Below, piece after piece: positions 13,894 to 21,699 of a stretch of 25,821 nucleotides of DNA. The number at the start of each line of letters is the position of its first letter. The stretch's first letter is position 1. Source of the stretch: Thermoanaerobacterales bacterium UBA4880 (GTDB taxonomy: Bacteria > Bacillota > Thermoanaerobacteria > Thermoanaerobacterales > UBA4877). Below the pieces are notes generated by a model, which had not been told where the DNA came from, ran no database searches, and worked only from the letters and a program-made list of their open reading frames with translations. The position numbers and the translations under genes were made by a program. The DNA lies in assembly GCA_002399285.1 (NCBI GenBank), contig DHDI01000022.1:2934-28754 (forward strand), written 5' to 3'.

Positions 13894-14675
13894 TGAGGGT
13901 ATTATCAGCAGAATGGCTGAAGACAAAGCGCAGCGCCATAAGGGGAATCGTGTTTTTTATCCCGCTGTTATTTGATGCTGTTCTAATATGGTATATTACA
14001 CCCAGGGGGGTGAATGACAACACACAGCTGCCAGCCTTTCGCATATTTTTTGAAGCCTGGACGGCCTCTGTTGTTCCGTTGGGCGCGGGCATCCTCTCCG
14101 GGTTTTTAATACATCAGGAGGAGCTTGCAGGCAGTTTTGGCGGGATCTTAAGCAGCAAGGTCAGACGGAATAAGCTGTATTTGGGTAAATTTATCTTTTC
14201 GGTTATACTTATGACGATCAGCACCGCAATTGCAGTGACTGTTTTTGCCGTGGGACTCAAACTGATACTTGGTTTTTCTATTGTGTGGCCTATATATCTA
14301 AAGTCTGCAATACTGACTATAATGGCAACCATTCCGCTGCTGGCCATCTGCCTGTGGGTGAGCTGGGCCTGGGGAATGGGAGCATCCATAGGGATAAGCA
14401 TCGGCGGACTGCTGCTGGCCGCTTTGATGGCGACAGGCCTGGGCGACAAGGTGTGGCAGTTTATACCATGGGCCTGGCCGGTGAGACTGGCGGAGCTTCC
14501 CGGGGTTCCTTTAGTTCGTGCCAAGCTGCCGCCCGTTGATGTCTTGTATATGTATAGGTTTATAAACAGGCAGATCGCAATGGGCCTTTTGGCATCAGGC
14601 ATATGCCTTGCGGCTGTTTTGATAGGCGGCATAATTTGGTTTGAACATTGGGAAGGCAGAAGATACTATGAATAA
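13890..14675 (+). CDS. LanG-type ABC transporter permease (MutG/SpaG/CprC-like)
   Basis: A 261-residue membrane protein, ATG 13890 (a second ATG follows at 13893) overlapping the previous stop. MRVLSAEWLKTKRSAIRGIV is the characteristic start of the LanG family, with FLIHQEELAGSFGGILSSKV as the first loop and six hydrophobic segments in total. The WAWPVRLAELPGVP segment lies before the last helix. It forms the heteromeric channel with the preceding permease. No lantibiotic precursor or LanB/LanC/LanM gene lies nearby, so this is more likely resistance to foreign peptides than producer immunity. Confidence 0.88.
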   Translation: MMRVLSAEWLKTKRSAIRGIVFFIPLLFDAVLIWYITPRGVNDNTQLPAFRIFFEAWTASVVPLGAGILSGFLIHQEELAGSFGGILSSKVRRNKLYLGKFIFSVILMTISTAIAVTVFAVGLKLILGFSIVWPIYLKSAILTIMATIPLLAICLWVSWAWGMGASIGISIGGLLLAALMATGLGDKVWQFIPWAWPVRLAELPGVPLVRAKLPPVDVLYMYRFINRQIAMGLLASGICLAAVLIGGIIWFEHWEGRRYYE

Positions 14676-14706
14676 ATAGTGTCTTATACCCGCCGGAGGT
14701 GATATA

Positions 14707-15399
14707 TTGAGCAGGATACTTATAATAGATGATGAAAGGGATCTGGTGATGCTCTTAAAAGATGAGCTTGAGGCGTGGGGCCATGAGGTACTCACGGCAT
14801 ACGACGGCAGGAAGGGAATTGAGCTTGCCAAAGAGCAGCCCGATCTCATTATACTGGACATAATGATGCCCGGCACCAATGGCTTTGAAGTCTGCCGCGC
14901 TGTCCGGGACGACGTGTTTTGCCCCATTATATTTTTGAGCGCAAAGCAGTCTGAGACCGATAAAATAAAAGGCCTGTCGATGGGAGGGGACGATTATATC
15001 GTCAAACCCTTCGGTCTTAAAGAACTCATGGCACGGATAGAGGCCAACCTGCGGCGGGAAAAGCGCTCGCAGTATATAAATGCTCAGCACAAACGCACCC
15101 GGCTGTACTTCGGAAATCTAGGCATGGATATCAAAGGACGTACTGTAAGCATAAATGGAGAGGATATAGCTCTTACCAGGAGGGAGTACGATATAGTAGA
15201 GCTGCTTTCGCTGCATGCGGGACAGGTGTTTTCACGGGAGCAGATATATGAGGATATCTGGGGATATGATTCGGAAGGGGATTCTTCGACGGTCGTGGAG
15301 CATATAAAGAAGATCAGGTCGAAGTTTGCCGCTGCCGAGTCCTCCGCCGATTATATCACCACGGTCTGGGGGATCGGATACAAATGGAACAGAATTTGA
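14707..15399 (+). CDS. OmpR-family response regulator of the LanFEG module
   Basis: A 230-residue regulator with a TTG start at 14707 behind an excellent GGAGGTGAT site. The receiver domain (about 1-118) has D8-D9, the phospho-acceptor D51 in LIILDIMMPG, S78 and K100 in DDYIVKPFG. The winged helix (about 135-229) has IALTRREYDIVELLSLHAGQ, SREQIYEDIWGYDSEGDSST and the recognition helix VVEHIKKIRSKF, ending with TTVWGIGYKW. It most likely activates the transporter operon that it follows, as CprR or SpaR do. It starts 31 bases after the LanG gene with no terminator, and its 3' end overlaps the kinase gene by 16 bases. Confidence 0.95.
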   Translation: MSRILIIDDERDLVMLLKDELEAWGHEVLTAYDGRKGIELAKEQPDLIILDIMMPGTNGFEVCRAVRDDVFCPIIFLSAKQSETDKIKGLSMGGDDYIVKPFGLKELMARIEANLRREKRSQYINAQHKRTRLYFGNLGMDIKGRTVSINGEDIALTRREYDIVELLSLHAGQVFSREQIYEDIWGYDSEGDSSTVVEHIKKIRSKFAAAESSADYITTVWGIGYKWNRI

Positions 15400-16856
15400 G
15401 GAAGAATAAAACCAAAATGGAAGACCGCCCTCTGGTAACCCAGTTTCGCCTTACCTTTATAAGGATAATCGCTGTCAGCATCCTTGCCACGACTGCTACC
15501 TACCTTTTTGCCGCTGTCTTATACGGCAGGCTTGAGTACGGGAGAATATATCCTGCAAACTATTACGAAAACAGAATACCCGAAGTAGAAAGTTATATCC
15601 GAAGGGAGAACGCCCGCCTGCTCTTAAGGGAGGGGGAAGAGGGATTAAAAAACGCCATAGGCGGGGAGGGCATGCCCTATCAGGTGCTTGATAATAAATG
15701 CAATGTGCTTTACGGTACTAATAGGGAAAAGATCTTTAGCAGTAAGGGGCAGCTCTATAATAATCTCAATAAGACATTAAGAAGACAGGGCCGCTATATC
15801 TATACCGCTCCCGTTATTGATGACAACGGGGATATTAAGGGGGCCGTTGTTCTGTCATATCAGTTGAAGCCCACCTATCCTAAGGGAAACGGCGGATGGA
15901 TAAAGCTGATTTTTACCATTGTATTGCTCTCTCCTTTTGTCTATATCATTGTATTTACTCAGATATTTTCCAAGAGATTTGCAGGAAATATTAATAAGCC
16001 GCTCAATATGCTGACGGAGGCCTCGCACAAAATAAAACAAAGGGACCTGGATTTTGATATTGATTATCACTCGAACAATGAACTGGGCAGATTATGCAGC
16101 GCTTTTAGCGAAATGAAGGAGGAGCTGGCACGGTCTCTTTCCGCACAGTGGAGGATGGAACAGGAAAGGGTGGAAATGGTGGAGGCGCTGGCGCACGATC
16201 TTAAATCGCCGCTCTCCGTCATAAGGGTATATTCGGAGGCGCTGCTTGATGATGAAAGGATAAGCGGTGAAAGATTGGGAAGATATCTTGCCGTGATAAA
16301 GGAGAATGCGGAGAGAAGTTCTTCTCTTGTGCAGCAGATGCAGTATACATCCGACCTGGAGCGGCAGGATGCCCGGCTGAATCTTGTGAGCATCAAACCG
16401 GGCGAGTTTCTTAGAAAAAAGATGTATGAATATGAAGGCCGGGCCAAGCCGAAAGACATAGAGATCACATTAAAGACGCATGGGGATGTAGAGACCCCTA
16501 TGACTGTCGATGCGGACAGGCTGGAGCGCATACTTGACAACATCGTATCCAACAGCCTTGAGTACACCCCGGCAGGCGGCAGGATAGGCATCTCGCTTGA
16601 AGTAAAGGAGGATGAGGCGGTTTATAAGATCTGTGATACCGGCTGCGGTTTCAACAAAAGGGATTTAGACAGGGCCTTAAGCAGATTCTACCGGGGCGAC
16701 CAGTCCCGGACAAGCGGCGGCGGACACTCCGGCCTTGGCCTCTATATAGTCAAACAGCTGGCCGGGCAGCTGGGCGGATACGCCAAAATATATAATGCAC
16801 GGTCCGGCGGGGCCTGTGCAGAGTTCAGCCATAAAATATTTAGAGAACAGAGTTAA
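15384..16856 (+). CDS. Membrane histidine kinase of the LanFEG module
   Basis: A 490-residue kinase (479 if the start is ATG 15417, which has GAGGAA 13 bases upstream). One membrane segment is at about 24-47, an extracytoplasmic part at about 48-170, and a second segment at about 172-194. HAMP follows (about 195-250), then the phospho-accepting H271 in AHDLKSPLSVIRVYSEALL. The ATP-binding domain has the N box DNIVSNSLEYTP, the G1 box CDTGCGFNKRDL and the G2 box GGGHSGLGLYIVKQ. The sensor part of over 120 residues fits a SpaK/CprK-type peptide sensor and not the very short BceS loop. The gene ends by overlapping the convergent rhomboid gene by four bases. Confidence 0.94.
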   Translation: MEQNLRKNKTKMEDRPLVTQFRLTFIRIIAVSILATTATYLFAAVLYGRLEYGRIYPANYYENRIPEVESYIRRENARLLLREGEEGLKNAIGGEGMPYQVLDNKCNVLYGTNREKIFSSKGQLYNNLNKTLRRQGRYIYTAPVIDDNGDIKGAVVLSYQLKPTYPKGNGGWIKLIFTIVLLSPFVYIIVFTQIFSKRFAGNINKPLNMLTEASHKIKQRDLDFDIDYHSNNELGRLCSAFSEMKEELARSLSAQWRMEQERVEMVEALAHDLKSPLSVIRVYSEALLDDERISGERLGRYLAVIKENAERSSSLVQQMQYTSDLERQDARLNLVSIKPGEFLRKKMYEYEGRAKPKDIEITLKTHGDVETPMTVDADRLERILDNIVSNSLEYTPAGGRIGISLEVKEDEAVYKICDTGCGFNKRDLDRALSRFYRGDQSRTSGGGHSGLGLYIVKQLAGQLGGYAKIYNARSGGACAEFSHKIFREQS

Positions 16857-17551
16857 TAACCCCGCCAATAATAATTTTTATCTTCAAATACCTCCCGGAA
16901 CAACATTCCGAACAGGAATCCACCTACATGGGCCCACCATGCCACACCGGAGACGGCTCCACCTCCGGCCAGGGCCTGGCCGGCTCCCGAGTAGAGCTGG
17001 GTCAAAAACCAGATCGGCAGATACACGACGGCGGGTATGTGGATGATGAGCGGTATAAAGAATATCGGCGGGACCAAGGTCAAAATTCTGGCTCTTGGGA
17101 AATACATAAAGTATGCGCCCATCACCCCGGCTATCGCCCCCGACGCACCCACTGTGGGGTAAGGGGACATGGGGTTAAAGGCAAAATGGATTATTCCCGC
17201 CACGATGCCGCTTAGCAGGTAGAATATCAGGAACCTGCCATGGCCCATGCGGTCTTCCACATTGTCGCCGAACAGCCACAGTACCCACATATTGCTTAAC
17301 AGATGGAACAGTCCCCCATGCAGAAACATGCTTGTGACAAAAGGATAGAGGCCGCTCGCAGAAAAGGGAACCTTTCCGGCAAAAATCTGGCCGAATTGCG
17401 CCGGTATCAGCCCGTACCTGTATATAAACTCATTGAACTGCACATTGGGGGAGAGTGCAGAGTACAGATATATCAGGGTATTTAAAACTATAAGCGCCAC
17501 AGTAATATAGGGCTTTCTCCTGCTGTAAAGCTCATCTCTCAGTGGAATCAT
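16853..17551 (-). CDS. Rhomboid family intramembrane serine protease
   Basis: A 232-residue membrane protein with the full catalytic set: S137 in GASGAIAG, H208 in AHVGGFLFG, and N87 in LFHLLSNMWVLWLFGD for the oxyanion site. About six membrane segments are visible, with a loop at LYPFVTSMFLHGG. The extension NYYWRGY is cytoplasmic or terminal. GGAAGGGG precedes the ATG. It cleaves membrane proteins within their transmembrane segment; the substrate is unknown. The two stop codons of this gene and the kinase gene overlap (16853-16856) with no terminator between them, so transcripts from the two sides probably run into each other. Confidence 0.95.
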   Translation of the reverse strand: MIPLRDELYSRRKPYITVALIVLNTLIYLYSALSPNVQFNEFIYRYGLIPAQFGQIFAGKVPFSASGLYPFVTSMFLHGGLFHLLSNMWVLWLFGDNVEDRMGHGRFLIFYLLSGIVAGIIHFAFNPMSPYPTVGASGAIAGVMGAYFMYFPRARILTLVPPIFFIPLIIHIPAVVYLPIWFLTQLYSGAGQALAGGGAVSGVAWWAHVGGFLFGMLFREVFEDKNYYWRGY

Positions 17552-17583
17552 ATGCGCACCCCTTCCAAATAGTAGTATAGTTT

Positions 17584-17592
17584 ATTATATCA
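17584..17592 (-). promoter_or_regulatory. Extended -10 promoter of the rhomboid gene
   Basis: On the minus strand TGATATAAT is a perfect extended -10 element, about 32 bases before the rhomboid start. No good -35 hexamer is seen 17 bases upstream, which is usual for extended -10 promoters. The rest of the gap up to 17746 shows nothing I recognise. Confidence 0.65.
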
Positions 17593-17746
17593 TAAGGTTA
17601 TGCCGGTGCATAAAATGCTGTGACAAACATCCATATTATCTGCCAAATCTATATTACTATAGCTAACTATATTATCCATCTGAGAGGTATTACAGATCCA
17701 TGTTTTTACCGGCGGATACTAAGATCAACAAGCACTTTCAGTTAAA

Positions 17747-17779
17747 GAAGCCGTATCTTTTTGAGCGAGATACGGCTTC
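17747..17779 (-). terminator. Terminator of the flavoprotein operon
   Basis: GAAGCCGTATCT (17747-17758) and AGATACGGCTTC (17768-17779) form a perfect 12-bp stem with a nine-base loop. On the minus strand the hairpin is followed only by TTTAACTG, a short T run. It lies 55 bases after the stop of the minus-strand gene 17834-19054. Confidence 0.75.
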
Positions 17780-17833
17780 ATCTTTGACAGCATATATTTT
17801 CTAAAGCTCTAAAATAAATAAGTCGTCAAGGTA

Positions 17834-19054
17834 TTAAAAATGACTCATCATCTGGCCGGCAAGTTTTGTCGGATCCAATTTCAGGCCTTTGAACAAATAA
17901 TCTTGCATGCTTGCGTCTTCGGCTTCATGCTCATTCATCCAATTGATCGTATTTTTGAGCTGCTCAGGTGTGCCGAACGCATATTGCCGTAACGCCTCCA
18001 TGCCGATATAAGTTGCGGAAAAGGCCTGGTCGACAGCGTCGCTATAATTCTTCATGAAAGCTTTCGAAAAATCATTGGCCTGGATCGCATTTTTCGCTGT
18101 CTGAGCCGCGATGGTCCCGGCGACCATAGCCTGAGGAATGCCCCCTCCGCCGTATTGCTCGATCATATTTCCCGCATCGCCGACTGCCATGACTCCGCCT
18201 GCGTAAATCGGCTTTCTCTTACCCGAGGGTAATCTCCAGCCTTTGAGCTTGCCAATGAGTTTAGCGTGCCCGAGACGTTTGTGTCCCATATGGGTATTGC
18301 CGATCCACTCCCATAGCAGCTCTTCGCTTGTCATGCCGGTTTTCTTAAGAGCGCTTTCCGTAATGAAAACGCCGACGTTTGCCGAGGTTTTGCCTGTTGG
18401 AAACAGCCAGATGTACCCGGTCGGAAGAAATTTATCCGGATAATAGAACTCAACGTCTTCCAAACCTTCAATATCATTAAAGTAACCGCGGAGTCCATAG
18501 AATACATAGTCCGGATTCTCCTCGTAGAAACCCATCTGGCGGGCCACCATCGAATGGGAACCGCTTGCCAGGACGACCATGTCACTTTCTATTTCAACAG
18601 CCTTGCCGTTATGAATGCCGCGGATGCCTTTGGCCTGCCCGCGTTCCATCAGGATCTCCGTGACTTCAAAGTTTTCAAGATAATCGACACCTGCATTTAC
18701 GGCAGCCTTATTGACCATATCATCAAATCTATAGCGGGGAATGCAGTACATTGGGGCCTCCTCGCCCTCAAGAGTGGTCGTATTGGACATTCTGAAATAG
18801 GTGTCGTCGGGAGCGTAAAGACGTATATATCCGCTGGGGTAGCCTTCCGCTACGACCTGATCGTACACTCCCATATTCCGGAGTACGGGAAATACGGCGG
18901 GTATCACGCCGTCACCGCAGGGCTTATCGCGTGGGAACTGGTCCTTCTCAAGCATAAGCACATCTATGCCAAGCTGCTTCATGTGGAAAGCGGCGGATGA
19001 TCCGCCTATCCCTCCGCCAACAACTATGACCTGTCTTTTTTTCATATCGGTCAT
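17834..19054 (-). CDS. Geranylgeranyl-reductase-family FAD oxidoreductase
   Basis: A 406-residue flavoprotein. The FAD dinucleotide motif is VVGGGIGGSSAA (residues 12-22), followed by the family hallmark KPCGDGV with C46, and the C-terminal FAD contact VGDAGNMIEQYGGGGIPQAM. This is the group of geranylgeranyl reductases and related hydrogenating flavoenzymes (PHBH fold), which saturate C=C bonds using low-potential electrons. The PxxYxWxFP-like substrate signature appears as PTGYIWLFPTG. The start directly follows the stop of the upstream gene (TAAATG), with its ribosome binding site AGGGAGGAA inside that gene's last codons, so the two are tightly coupled. The substrate is unknown: an isoprenoid, a quinone side chain or another unsaturated compound are options. 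Confidence 0.88.
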   Translation of the reverse strand: MTDMKKRQVIVVGGGIGGSSAAFHMKQLGIDVLMLEKDQFPRDKPCGDGVIPAVFPVLRNMGVYDQVVAEGYPSGYIRLYAPDDTYFRMSNTTTLEGEEAPMYCIPRYRFDDMVNKAAVNAGVDYLENFEVTEILMERGQAKGIRGIHNGKAVEIESDMVVLASGSHSMVARQMGFYEENPDYVFYGLRGYFNDIEGLEDVEFYYPDKFLPTGYIWLFPTGKTSANVGVFITESALKKTGMTSEELLWEWIGNTHMGHKRLGHAKLIGKLKGWRLPSGKRKPIYAGGVMAVGDAGNMIEQYGGGGIPQAMVAGTIAAQTAKNAIQANDFSKAFMKNYSDAVDQAFSATYIGMEALRQYAFGTPEQLKNTINWMNEHEAEDASMQDYLFKGLKLDPTKLAGQMMSHF

Positions 19055-20695
19055 TTATTGTTCCTCCCTTCCATTTTGAGGATATGCAACCATTGAAATA
19101 ACATCGCCCTTGGGACAAACTTTCATGCATACGCCGCAGCCGATGCATACCTCGGGATCTATATAGTGATAACCGCATTGCATACAGCGCCATGTTTCCA
19201 GCTCTGCTTTATCCGGAGCGAAGGTCTTTTCAACGGTCTCAAAACTCTTCTTTCTCGTTTCGGCATCCAGAGTGTACGGTGGTTCGAAATCCAACTTTTG
19301 ACGCATTGCGGGATATATTTTATATTCAAGCTCGCCCGCTTCTACGGTGCGCTCGACTTCGTAATCCCGATATTTGTGGCCGCGAAGTTCATTATCAGCC
19401 GATATTGCCGCTGAGAGTCCGGAGGCCATCGCATCGATAACGGAGCATTGATCGCCGGCAATATCCCCGGCGAAGATCAGATCGCCGTCCCGCGGCCATT
19501 TGATCTCGGGTTTTTGTCCTATGGCAAAAATGACGAAGTCAGCGGCAAGCTCAGTATCAGAACCCTCAACCTTGTCGAAGTGGAATGTCTTGGGATCCAA
19601 ATTTTTGATCTTTATATACTCCACGCCGCGCATATCGGAAGAAGTTCCAAGAATACGCGTGGGTGAAATGCCTTCAATAAGGTCGATTCCTTCCGCAGAC
19701 GCTTCTTCCAGTTCCCACTGGTGGGCCGGGACCGCTTTGCCGCTTTCAAGGCAGATCATGGTGACCTTTTCGGCTCCAAGTCTTACTGCCGTGCGGGCAG
19801 TGTCGACCGCAACGCTGCCGCCGCCGATCACAACGACGTGTCCATAAAGGTGAACGCTCTTCCCGGAGTTGACCCTCTCCATAACATTGACGGCCGTCCA
19901 TACGTTTTCAGCGCGGTTATTGGGCAGCGGAAGCGTTTTGGACACGGGATTGCCCGTTGCGACAATGATCCTGTCATAGTCCTTTCTTAATTGATCAAGT
20001 GAGGTTTCGTCAAGTTTTGCGTTGAGAATAAAACGTATTCCGGCTTTCTCAAGTCTGGATATTTCTTTACGTACGATGTCCTTATCCAGTCTGAAATCAG
20101 GCAGGCAGCGCAGCAGCATGCCGCCCGCTTCACTGCCCTGTTCAAAGACAGTCACCCTGTATCCCTTTTTTGACAGCATGTGGGCGGCGGTGATGCCTGC
20201 TGGACCGGCTCCGATGATGGCGATACGCTCGTCATAAATGACCGGATATGGAGCAGGAACATAATCTATGAATTTCTCACTGAGGAAACGCTGGATCGCA
20301 CGGATCTCCATCGGACGGTCCACCAGAGTGCCGCGCTTGCAGTCTTGCTCGCACGGGTGATGGCAGATATAGCCGCATACCGCAGGAAGAGGATTTTTAT
20401 TCCAAAGGTGTTGGAATGCTTCTTCGTCACGGCCTGCTTTAAGCAAACCGATGAAGCCTTGCGGACTTAAGCCTAAGGGACAACTAAGCGTGCATGCATT
20501 GCTTTGCATCTCAATTACTTTATCCGGAGTTATTGCATTCATTTCCGTGCAATCCGGACATAAATGGCAGATCGCCTTCTGCCTTTCTGAGATCGCACCG
20601 ACCGGACAGTAATAGCTGCAGGTACCGCAATTGACACAACGGTTGGCATCGATCCTTGAAACGGCGGTTTTTGTAACTTTGATTTCAACAGCCAT
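19055..20695 (-). CDS. Multi-[4Fe-4S] GltD-like FAD/NAD(P)H oxidoreductase with ferredoxin domains at both ends
   Basis: A 546-residue protein. Residues 20-30 hold a ferredoxin motif CVNCGTCSYYCP, followed by C43, C46 and C49 (CHLCPDC). Next comes the GltD/dihydropyrimidine-dehydrogenase type Fe-S part (CTLSCPLGLS and CGYICHHPCEQDCKRG). The FAD site is IAIIGAGPAGITAAHML, the NAD(P) site VVVIGGGSVAVDTARTAVRLG, the second FAD contact DLIFAGDIAGDQCSVIDAM. A C-terminal ferredoxin, CIGCGVCMKVCP, is preceded by a CMQCG pair. The architecture suggests transfer of electrons from NAD(P)H through Fe-S clusters to a partner, very likely the flavoprotein encoded directly after it. Regulation is through the TetR operator at 20745-20772. 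Confidence 0.9.
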   Translation of the reverse strand: MAVEIKVTKTAVSRIDANRCVNCGTCSYYCPVGAISERQKAICHLCPDCTEMNAITPDKVIEMQSNACTLSCPLGLSPQGFIGLLKAGRDEEAFQHLWNKNPLPAVCGYICHHPCEQDCKRGTLVDRPMEIRAIQRFLSEKFIDYVPAPYPVIYDERIAIIGAGPAGITAAHMLSKKGYRVTVFEQGSEAGGMLLRCLPDFRLDKDIVRKEISRLEKAGIRFILNAKLDETSLDQLRKDYDRIIVATGNPVSKTLPLPNNRAENVWTAVNVMERVNSGKSVHLYGHVVVIGGGSVAVDTARTAVRLGAEKVTMICLESGKAVPAHQWELEEASAEGIDLIEGISPTRILGTSSDMRGVEYIKIKNLDPKTFHFDKVEGSDTELAADFVIFAIGQKPEIKWPRDGDLIFAGDIAGDQCSVIDAMASGLSAAISADNELRGHKYRDYEVERTVEAGELEYKIYPAMRQKLDFEPPYTLDAETRKKSFETVEKTFAPDKAELETWRCMQCGYHYIDPEVCIGCGVCMKVCPKGDVISMVAYPQNGREEQ

Positions 20696-20714
20696 ATTGT
20701 TTATACCCCCTTTT

Positions 20715-20744
20715 ATTATAATTGTACCTGATAAAAAGTCTCAA
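20715..20744 (-). promoter_or_regulatory. Promoter of the flavoprotein operon
   Basis: On the minus strand TTGAGA (20744-20739) and TATAAT (20720-20715) are 18 bases apart. The palindrome 20745-20772 touches the -35 box from upstream, so a bound regulator would contact the polymerase site. Confidence 0.8.
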
Positions 20745-20772
20745 TTTGTAAGCAAAACGATTGCATTACAAA
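20745..20772 (+). promoter_or_regulatory. Palindromic operator shared by tetR and the flavoprotein operon
   Basis: TTTGTAA (20745-20751) and TTACAAA (20766-20772) are perfect inverted arms; inside them GCAA (20752-20755) and TTGC (20761-20764) pair with a one-base offset. It overlaps the -35 box of the tetR promoter and abuts the -35 box of the divergent promoter, so one bound TetR could control both directions. Confidence 0.75.
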
Positions 20773-20789
20773 CCGGTTTATGATATAAA
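20761..20789 (+). promoter_or_regulatory. Promoter of tetR
   Basis: TTGCAT (20761-20766), 17 bases, TATAAA (20784-20789) with TGA just before as extended -10. The -35 lies inside the right half of the palindrome. The leader to the start codon is about 120 bases; I see no clear structure in it. Confidence 0.8.
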
Positions 20790-20914
20790 TATAACAACAG
20801 CGGTTCATTTAATAAACAAATAAACGCGGGCTTGTGTATCAGGCTATTGGATAACTGGATGATCTTATTACATGGAGCGAAACATTTTGAACTTTTTGTA
20901 TGGGAGATCATGTT

Positions 20915-21487
20915 ATGGAGAAAAAAGATGCAAAGCAACAGATAATCGATGCCTTTAGAAAGCTTATGGATGAACAGGCCTTTGATGAGATTACGGTCAG
21001 CGCGATAATCAAGGCAGCCGGAGTCTCACGCGCAACCTTCTATCGCAATTTCAGGGATAAATACGACGTGATGAATCTGATTTTCAGTGATAAATTTAGA
21101 AATATGTTCCTCAACAATCCGGAAATTGATGACTATAAACATTTTTTGCTGCAGTACTGCCGGTTTCTGCTTCAGAACAAGAATTATTTTATCCATGCGG
21201 CAGAGGTCGAAGGCCAGAATTCATTCCTTGAGGTTTTATTTGACATGGGTATGAATTATTACTGTGAGCAGATAAGAAAGGCTCTGGGCGTTAAACAACT
21301 TTCGGATGAAACGCTTTTTTCCGTGAGATTGTTTACGTCCGGTACGGTATATATGACAAAGGAGTGGCTGAATAACGGATTGGAAGAATCTCCGGAGAAA
21401 TTATCAACGATGGTATATAACAGCATGCCGCCGGTCATGTGTCAATGCTTTTCAACGGATATGCCGCTGCAAAAGGATGTCTCGTGA
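20915..21487 (+). CDS. TetR/AcrR family transcriptional regulator
   Basis: A 190-residue protein starting at ATG 20915, eight bases after GGGAG; in-frame ATG 20900 upstream of that site is less likely. The helix-turn-helix is at about residues 6-52: KQQIIDAFRKLMDEQAFDEI, TVSAIIKAAGVSRATFYRNF, RDKYDVM, the standard TetR pattern. The C-terminal ligand domain resembles the TetR_C group found with DhaS-like regulators, ending after CFSTDMPLQKDVS. It is divergent from the flavoprotein operon and has an operator overlapping both promoters, so it is the probable repressor of that operon and of itself. The ligand is unknown and might be the substrate of the flavoprotein (inference). Confidence 0.93.
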   Translation: MEKKDAKQQIIDAFRKLMDEQAFDEITVSAIIKAAGVSRATFYRNFRDKYDVMNLIFSDKFRNMFLNNPEIDDYKHFLLQYCRFLLQNKNYFIHAAEVEGQNSFLEVLFDMGMNYYCEQIRKALGVKQLSDETLFSVRLFTSGTVYMTKEWLNNGLEESPEKLSTMVYNSMPPVMCQCFSTDMPLQKDVS

Positions 21488-21584
21488 TCATCATTGTATT
21501 TTTTGTGGTCTTTGGTATGCGGAATATAAAGTTTCTTTATCTTTGGCCGGGGTTTGAAGGGTTAGGTAGATATCATAATGAGCG

Positions 21585-21619
21585 AAAGGGGCTCGGTTTG
21601 ATTACCGGGCCTCTTTTTT
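21585..21619 (+). terminator. Intrinsic terminator after tetR
   Basis: GGGGCTCGGT (21588-21597) pairs with ACCGGGCCTC (21604-21613), ten positions with two G-U pairs, extended by AAA with TTT; six T follow at 21614-21619. It is about 100 bases after the tetR stop; nothing else was recognised between them. Confidence 0.88.
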
Positions 21620-21625
21620 AAATTC

Positions 21626-21654
21626 TTTACTTCCCTTTCACGTTAGCTTATATT
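21626..21654 (+). promoter_or_regulatory. Promoter of the LevR-type activator gene
   Basis: TTTACT (21626-21631), 17 bases, TATATT (21649-21654). A small inverted repeat TTCCG (21668-21672) and CGGAA (21680-21684) lies just before the ribosome binding site AAGGTGAT. Confidence 0.6.
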
Positions 21655-21699
21655 ATAGGTAATGGAATTCCGCATGTTACGGAAATAAGGTGATAAAAA

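Noticed and set aside
17702..17806. A 34-codon plus-strand frame in the gap between the rhomboid and flavoprotein genes
   Set aside because: It runs through the perfect terminator hairpin and has a poorly spaced ribosome binding site; chance is likelier.
21488..21584. Possible small gene after tetR
   Set aside because: The open frame overlaps tetR out of frame, has no ribosome binding site and ends in the terminator hairpin.
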